Shown here: positions 5,992 through 8,768 of the stretch, one piece after another
How positions within the stretch are numbered: the stretch's first letter is position 1
Layout of the letters: the number at the start of each line of letters is the position of its first letter
NCBI RefSeq assembly: GCF_937891315.1
Contig: NZ_CALAGI010000095.1
Coordinates: 1-8,768 of the forward strand
Reading direction: 5' to 3'
Source: an uncultured Amaricoccus sp.
Lineage (GTDB): Bacteria; Pseudomonadota; Alphaproteobacteria; Rhodobacterales; Rhodobacteraceae
Length of the DNA: 8,768 nt
Program-made: the position numbers and the translations under genes
Notes under the pieces: generated by a model
The model's database searches: none
What the model saw: the letters and a program-made list of their open reading frames with translations, nothing else
Told to the model about the DNA's origin: nothing

Positions 5992-7488
5992 TCAGTTCGC
6001 CGGCGGCGGGGTGGGGGTCGGCGCGGGTTCGGCGGGGCTGGGAGCCGCGTTCGGGCTCGCGGGCGTCGGGGCGGCGGCGTCGGCCGGCTCGCCGGCCCGC
6101 CACATGCCGTCATAGACCTGGCCGCCGGCGAAGGTCATCCGGCCCTGGCCCTGGCGCTGGCCATCGACGAACGCCCCCTCGTAGACGTCGCCGTTCGGAT
6201 AGGTCGCCTTGCCGGCGCCGTTCAGCAGGCCGGCCTTCCATTCGCCCTCGAAGACATAGCCGCCGGGCATCGTCATCCTGCCCGGCCCCGAGCGCGCGCC
6301 CTGCGCGAAGGCGCCCTCGTAGCGGGTGCCGTCGGCATAGGTCGCGACACCCTGGCCCTGGCGCAATCCGGCGGCCCAGGCGCCCTGGTAGACATAGCCG
6401 TCGGCCGAGGTCAGCTTGCCCTGACCCTCGTTGCGACCGGCGAGAAAGCCGCCCTGGTAGACGAGGCCGTTGCCATAGTCCGCCGTGCCCTGGCCGGAGA
6501 TGGCGCCGGCGCGCCACTCGCCCTCGAAGCCGGAGCCGTCGGCGTAGGTGATCCTGCCTTCGCCGTCGGGCTGGCCGTCCTTGAGGGCGCCCTCGTAGAC
6601 CGAGCCGTCGGCATAGGTCACCTTGCCCTTGCCCTCGATCCGGCCGTCGATCCAGTCGCCGACGTAGGCGAAGCCCCCGGTCGTGGTGAGCGTGCCCGCG
6701 CCCTGCCGCTGGTCCGCGACGAAGCCGCCATCGTAGGTGTCGCCGTTCGCGGCCGTCGACCGGCCGAGCCCCTCGCGCCGGCCGGCGACGAAGGCACCCT
6801 CGTAGCGCTCGCCGTCGGCCTGGGTGAGCACGCCCTCGCCCTCGATCTGGCCGGCCTTCCAGGCGCCTTCGTAGCGGGCGCCGTCGGCGGTCGCGAGCTT
6901 GCCCGTGCCCTCCGGCACGCCATTCGCCATCTCGCCCTCGTAGACCGAACCGTCCGGCGAGGCGAGGCGGCCCCGCCCGGCCTTCACCCCCGCGACCCAG
7001 CCGCCCTTGTAGGAATAGCCGTCGGGGCCGGTCAATTCGCCGGTGCCGGAGGGCTGGCCGTTGACGAAGGCGCCCTCGTAGCGGGTGCCGTTGGCATAGG
7101 TCGCGACGCCCATGCCCTCGATCCGGCCGGCGACCCAGTCGCCTTCGTAGGCGCCGCCGTCGGCATAGGTGATCCGGCCCTTGCCCTGCGGATGGCCATC
7201 GACGAAGGCGCCCGCGTAGACCGAGCCGTTGGGGAATTTCGCGGTGCCCTGGCCCTCGATGCGGCCATCGACCCAGTCGCCGGTATATTCGTAGCCGTTC
7301 GGCAGCTTGTAGGTGCCGCGCCCATGTTGCCGCCCGTCGACAAAGGCGCCCTGATAGACGCCGCCATTGTCGTATTCCTTGGTCTGTTGCGTCGCCTGCG
7401 CCCGGGCGGGCGCCGGGGCCACGGTCAGGAGGCCGAGAAGGACGAGGCCCGGGATGGAGGCCCTGCGGACTGCCGCGGTTCTGATCAA
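5992..7488 (-). CDS. Exported MORN-repeat protein (18.5 repeats)
   Basis: A 498-residue protein. Residues 1-30 are a signal peptide (RTAAVRRAS, then GLVLLGLLTVAPAPARA, cleavage likely before Gln31), so it probably acts in the periplasm or at the cell surface. From Tyr45 to about residue 458 there are 18 complete MORN repeats, each exactly 23 residues and of the form Y-E-G-x-[FW]-x-x-G-x-x-x-G-x-G, then a partial nineteenth. The last 35 residues are Pro/Ala/Thr-rich. MORN arrays form elongated beta-hairpin rods that contact lipids or proteins; no enzyme domain is seen. The start is taken as TTG at 7488: AGGAG lies 6 bases upstream, the signal peptide begins there, and a promoter sits about 80 bases before it. 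An ATG-initiated extension to 7851 would run through the metallopeptidase gene in another frame. The gene stands alone, and its specific role is unknown. Confidence 0.88.
   Translation of the reverse strand: MIRTAAVRRASIPGLVLLGLLTVAPAPARAQATQQTKEYDNGGVYQGAFVDGRQHGRGTYKLPNGYEYTGDWVDGRIEGQGTAKFPNGSVYAGAFVDGHPQGKGRITYADGGAYEGDWVAGRIEGMGVATYANGTRYEGAFVNGQPSGTGELTGPDGYSYKGGWVAGVKAGRGRLASPDGSVYEGEMANGVPEGTGKLATADGARYEGAWKAGQIEGEGVLTQADGERYEGAFVAGRREGLGRSTAANGDTYDGGFVADQRQGAGTLTTTGGFAYVGDWIDGRIEGKGKVTYADGSVYEGALKDGQPDGEGRITYADGSGFEGEWRAGAISGQGTADYGNGLVYQGGFLAGRNEGQGKLTSADGYVYQGAWAAGLRQGQGVATYADGTRYEGAFAQGARSGPGRMTMPGGYVFEGEWKAGLLNGAGKATYPNGDVYEGAFVDGQRQGQGRMTFAGGQVYDGMWRAGEPADAAAPTPASPNAAPSPAEPAPTPTPPPAN
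6115..7356 (-). repeat. Tandem 69-bp coding repeats (MORN array)
   Basis: Eighteen consecutive 69-base units encode the MORN repeats. The period is strict, with no insertion or deletion in any unit. The fifth residue of successive units (partial nineteenth included) is mostly Phe (or Leu/Met) in one class and Trp in the other, giving a 138-base higher-order period: F W F W F W M W F, then F W L W F W F W F W. The double F falls at units 9 and 10 (6735-6804), where unit 10 also has Ala-Asp in place of the usual Gly after the aromatic. Confidence 0.93.
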
Positions 7489-7568
7489 GGCGCTCTCCTC
7501 GGGTGCGATCGGCCGATTTCCCGCGGCTTCCTGGCTGCCCGCGCCGCGGACGCTGTCACCGGGCGGGG

Positions 7569-7597
7569 AGTTTACGGAGAGCCCGGCGCGGCGACAA
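7569..7597 (-). promoter_or_regulatory. Promoter of the MORN-repeat gene
   Basis: On the minus strand -35 TTGTCG (7597-7592), a 17-base spacer and -10 TAAACT (7574-7569). The expected start gives a leader of about 75 bases to the TTG codon. Spacing is optimal and both boxes are good for a GC-rich genome. The rest of the gap up to the metallopeptidase stop (7598-7723) shows nothing I can name. Confidence 0.6.
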
Positions 7598-7723
7598 TGC
7601 CCTTCGCGACAAGATGCAGGGCGATCGCGCCCGTGGTCGGGTGCGAGGTCGGCTGCGCGGTCGGCGCGTGACGCTCCACGACCTCGGCTGCCACGATCGG
7701 GGCGGGCGGAAGCGCCTTTCCCC

Positions 7724-8131
7724 TCACAGGGTCCAGTCGTCGATGGCGCGGATGTCGTCGTCGGACCAGCCGAGGTGATGCGCGATCTCATGCACCAGCA
7801 CATGCGAGACCAGCGCGTCCAGCGCGACATCGCCCCGCTCGATCCATTCATCGAGAATTGGCCGGCGGAACAGCCAGACGATGTCCGGGCGCGTCGGCTG
7901 GTCCAGCACCGATCGCTCGGTCAGGGCGATCCCGTCATAGAGGCCGGTCAGTTCGAACGGATCCCCGATCTCCATCTCGGCCAGCATCTCGTCCGGGGCG
8001 AAATCCACCACGCGGATGACGAGGTCGGCGCAGGCGGCGCGCACCGGGTCCGGCAGGGCGGCGAAGGCGCGGTCCGCCAGCCGCTCGACATCCGCGAGCG
8101 AGGGCGCGCGGCGGGATGGGGTGGGTTCCAT
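7724..8131 (-). CDS. Zincin-like metallopeptidase family protein
   Basis: A 135-residue small soluble protein with the zinc-protease signature HEIAHH (residues 114-119) followed by LGWSDDDI. This is the H-E-x-x-H-H-x-G-x-x-D pattern of the zincin_1 family (PF06262, formerly DUF1025) often annotated only as metallopeptidase family protein. Upstream landmarks also fit: FAPDEMLAEM (44-53), LTGLYDGIAL (61-70) and DIVWLFRRPILDEW (83-96). His114, His118 and Asp124 could bind the metal and Glu115 would be the catalytic base. Length is typical for the family, and there is no signal peptide. The ATG at 8131 lacks a strong ribosome site, but the protein start matches where relatives begin. The natural substrate is unknown. 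It is transcribed toward the MORN gene, 126 bases before that gene's promoter; a functional link is not evident. Confidence 0.9.
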   Translation of the reverse strand: MEPTPSRRAPSLADVERLADRAFAALPDPVRAACADLVIRVVDFAPDEMLAEMEIGDPFELTGLYDGIALTERSVLDQPTRPDIVWLFRRPILDEWIERGDVALDALVSHVLVHEIAHHLGWSDDDIRAIDDWTL

Positions 8132-8185
8132 GCGACGGGCATACAGGCCCGGACGCGGCGAGGCCAGCGGTGCCGGGGGCGGTTC

Positions 8186-8205
8186 CTGTTAGCTTCCGCC
8201 AACAG
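8186..8205 (-). other. GNRA-type hairpin upstream of the metallopeptidase gene
   Basis: On the minus strand CTGTTGGC, loop GGAA, GCTAACAG forms an 8-pair stem (one G-U) closed by a GGAA tetraloop of the stable GNRA class. On the plus strand the corresponding pair is an A-C mismatch, so the structure favours a minus-strand RNA. It would lie in the metallopeptidase leader, 54 bases before the start codon. Confidence 0.5.
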
Positions 8206-8390
8206 TTCGAAGAGCTCGCGAACCTAAAATAAACTACATCGTTTGAGCCTGACTCAATGCTTGAGCGCTCAGTCCGGTCGAGCAGCGAGCCTCGGAAGGC
8301 CGAGTTGTGAGACTCGAATGTCGTGGGCCGGAGACGTTTGCGGCAAGAGCTGCGTCGTCGCTGGGCTTGGCGGGATAAGAGGAAACGACA

Positions 8391-8436
8391 CGGAAGACCC
8401 CGGCGCGGAACCGCGCCAAATTCATTCTGTCTTCCG
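8391..8436 (-). other. Nested stem-loop downstream of tRNA-His
   Basis: The outer arms CGGAAGAC (8391-8398) and GTCTTCCG (8429-8436) are perfect 8-base complements. They enclose the inner hairpin GGCGCGG/CCGCGCC (8402-8417). On the minus strand the element begins 26 bases after the tRNA 3' end. It may help to end or process the tRNA-His transcript, or be part of a small RNA. No strong T-run follows it. Confidence 0.6.
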
Positions 8437-8461
8437 AGACTGCGGATACGCCCACGGTGAA

Positions 8462-8538
8462 TGGTACAGTTGGGTGGGTTCGAACCACCGACCTCTGGTG
8501 CCACAAACCAGCGCTCTAACCAGCTGAGCTACAACTGC
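8462..8538 (-). tRNA. tRNA-His (anticodon GTG)
   Basis: A 77-base cloverleaf on the minus strand. The acceptor GCAGTTG pairs with CAACTGT, the D-stem is GCTC/GAGC, and the anticodon arm CTGGT-TTGTGGC-ACCAG gives anticodon GTG. The variable loop is AGGTC, the T-arm is GGTGG-TTCGAAC-CCACC, and CCA is encoded. The acceptor has G1 opposite U72 and discriminator A73. The base before G1 is T, so the usual G-1:C73 identity pair of bacterial tRNA-His cannot be encoded here. This is the known alphaproteobacterial form read by a matching HisRS. A promoter pair lies just upstream. Confidence 0.97.
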
Positions 8539-8560
8539 ATACCGTAGTCGGACGACGCGT

Positions 8561-8606
8561 CACTTACGGATTTTCGGCACATATTGCAAGGCTGTTTCGG
8601 CCTCAA
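8561..8606 (-). promoter_or_regulatory. Two overlapping candidate promoters for tRNA-His
   Basis: On the minus strand, TTGAGG (8606-8601), 17 bases, TATGTG (8583-8578) is one pair. TTGCAA (8589-8584), 17 bases, TAAGTG (8566-8561) is another. Both have optimal spacing; the second would start about 15-17 bases before the mature tRNA 5' end. They lie between the terminator at 8628-8660 and the tRNA, so the tRNA has its own transcription unit. Confidence 0.55.
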
Positions 8607-8627
8607 TGTGCAGCATAATACAAAATG

Positions 8628-8660
8628 AAAAAGGCCCGGGGGAGGATGTCCGGGCCTTTT
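8628..8660 (-). terminator. Rho-independent terminator, likely bidirectional
   Basis: AAAAGGCCCGG (8629-8639) pairs with CCGGGCCTTTT (8650-8660) in an 11-base stem with a 10-base loop. On the minus strand the stem ends in TTTTT followed by CATTTTG, a good U-tract. On the plus strand TTTTCCG follows, which is weaker. It lies about 80 bases after the stop codon of the gene at the right edge and probably ends that gene before the tRNA-His promoter. Confidence 0.9.
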
Positions 8661-8740
8661 CCGTTTCTGACCGACTTTTGGCCGGTCGGCGCCGGCGGGC
8701 ATAGGGAGGAGGAAATGCCCGACGGTGTTCGATTTACGCT

Positions 8741-8768
8741 TTACGCAACCTTGAGGTCTTTCAGATCG
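8741..8768 (-). CDS. C-terminal end of an unidentified gene (partial)
   Basis: At the right edge a minus-strand frame reads DLKDLKVA and then TAA (8743-8741). Position supports a gene end: a strong terminator follows about 80 bases downstream on the same strand. Eight residues are too few to name the protein, and the rest lies outside the window. Confidence 0.4.

Larger units (their letters stand above)
8132..8461. other. Gene-free, lower-GC region with several short stem-loops
   Basis: No convincing gene is seen in these 330 bases, which are visibly less GC-rich and contain the AT-rich patch 8223-8240. Small inverted repeats include TTGAG/CTCAA (8243-8257), the palindrome TGAGCGCTCA (8262-8271), and two mutually exclusive hairpins CTCGG/CCGAG (8291-8304) and CGAGT/ACTCG (8301-8316). 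The promoter of the metallopeptidase gene should lie near 8150-8260, but no well-spaced pair of boxes stands out. A 63-codon minus-strand frame (8234-8425) is judged unlikely to be a gene. Confidence 0.5.

Noticed and set aside
7489..7851. N-terminal extension of the MORN protein to an ATG at 7851
   Set aside because: It would overlap the metallopeptidase gene in another frame, lie before the apparent promoter and bury the signal peptide.
8234..8425. 63-codon minus-strand frame between tRNA-His and the metallopeptidase gene
   Set aside because: There is a possible GGAAG ribosome site, but third-position GC falls in the second half, no family is recognisable, and the frame includes part of a stem-loop.
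1..8768. Mobile element or defence island
   Set aside because: No transposase, integrase, toxin, nuclease or phage gene and no flanking direct repeats were found. Gene content and composition are those of core chromosome, apart from the short lower-GC stretch beside tRNA-His.

Overview
The window looks like ordinary chromosome from a GC-rich alphaproteobacterium. The evidence is a conserved gene run (yceD, rpmF, plsX, fabH, ihfA, merR, with bamE divergent), an IhfA sequence that reads like Rhodobacterales relatives (from memory, not searched), and a tRNA-His with the alphaproteobacterial G1:U72/A73 acceptor end. No transposase, integrase, phage gene or CRISPR array is visible.

Layout. Bases 1-250 hold no convincing gene. 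They contain a cluster of GC-rich stem-loops (32-150) and a large AT-richer inverted repeat (207-250) that abuts the merR stop codon. Bases 251-4461 are a minus-strand cluster read in the order yceD (DUF177), rpmF (L32), plsX, fabH, ihfA, merR. plsX and fabH overlap by 4 bases (ATGA). ihfA and merR are about 12 bases apart. Internal promoters are likely before rpmF and before ihfA. The cluster links ribosome assembly (YceD, L32), acyl-phosphate and fatty-acid initiation (PlsX, FabH) and nucleoid/transcription regulators (IHF alpha, a MerR-type protein). bamE is divergent from yceD (4584-5042, plus) and encodes a small outer-membrane assembly lipoprotein. Next to it is an OlsB/hemolysin-type acyl-ACP N-acyltransferase (5102-5869, plus).

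Convergent with this is a long minus-strand gene for an exported protein with 18 complete and one partial MORN repeats, all exactly 23 residues apart (5992-7488, probable TTG start). Then come a small zincin-like metallopeptidase (7724-8131, minus), a gene-free stretch of lower GC with several stem-loops (8132-8461), tRNA-His(GTG) (8462-8538, minus), a strong bidirectional-looking terminator (8628-8660), and the last few codons of another minus-strand gene at the right edge.

I found no obviously new multi-gene system. The signals most worth a second look are a 30-bp in-frame tandem repeat that extends the N-terminus of PlsX and places the same hairpin three times in its mRNA, a one-repeat phase slip in the two-repeat pattern of the MORN protein, and the inverted repeat and stem-loop cluster after merR.
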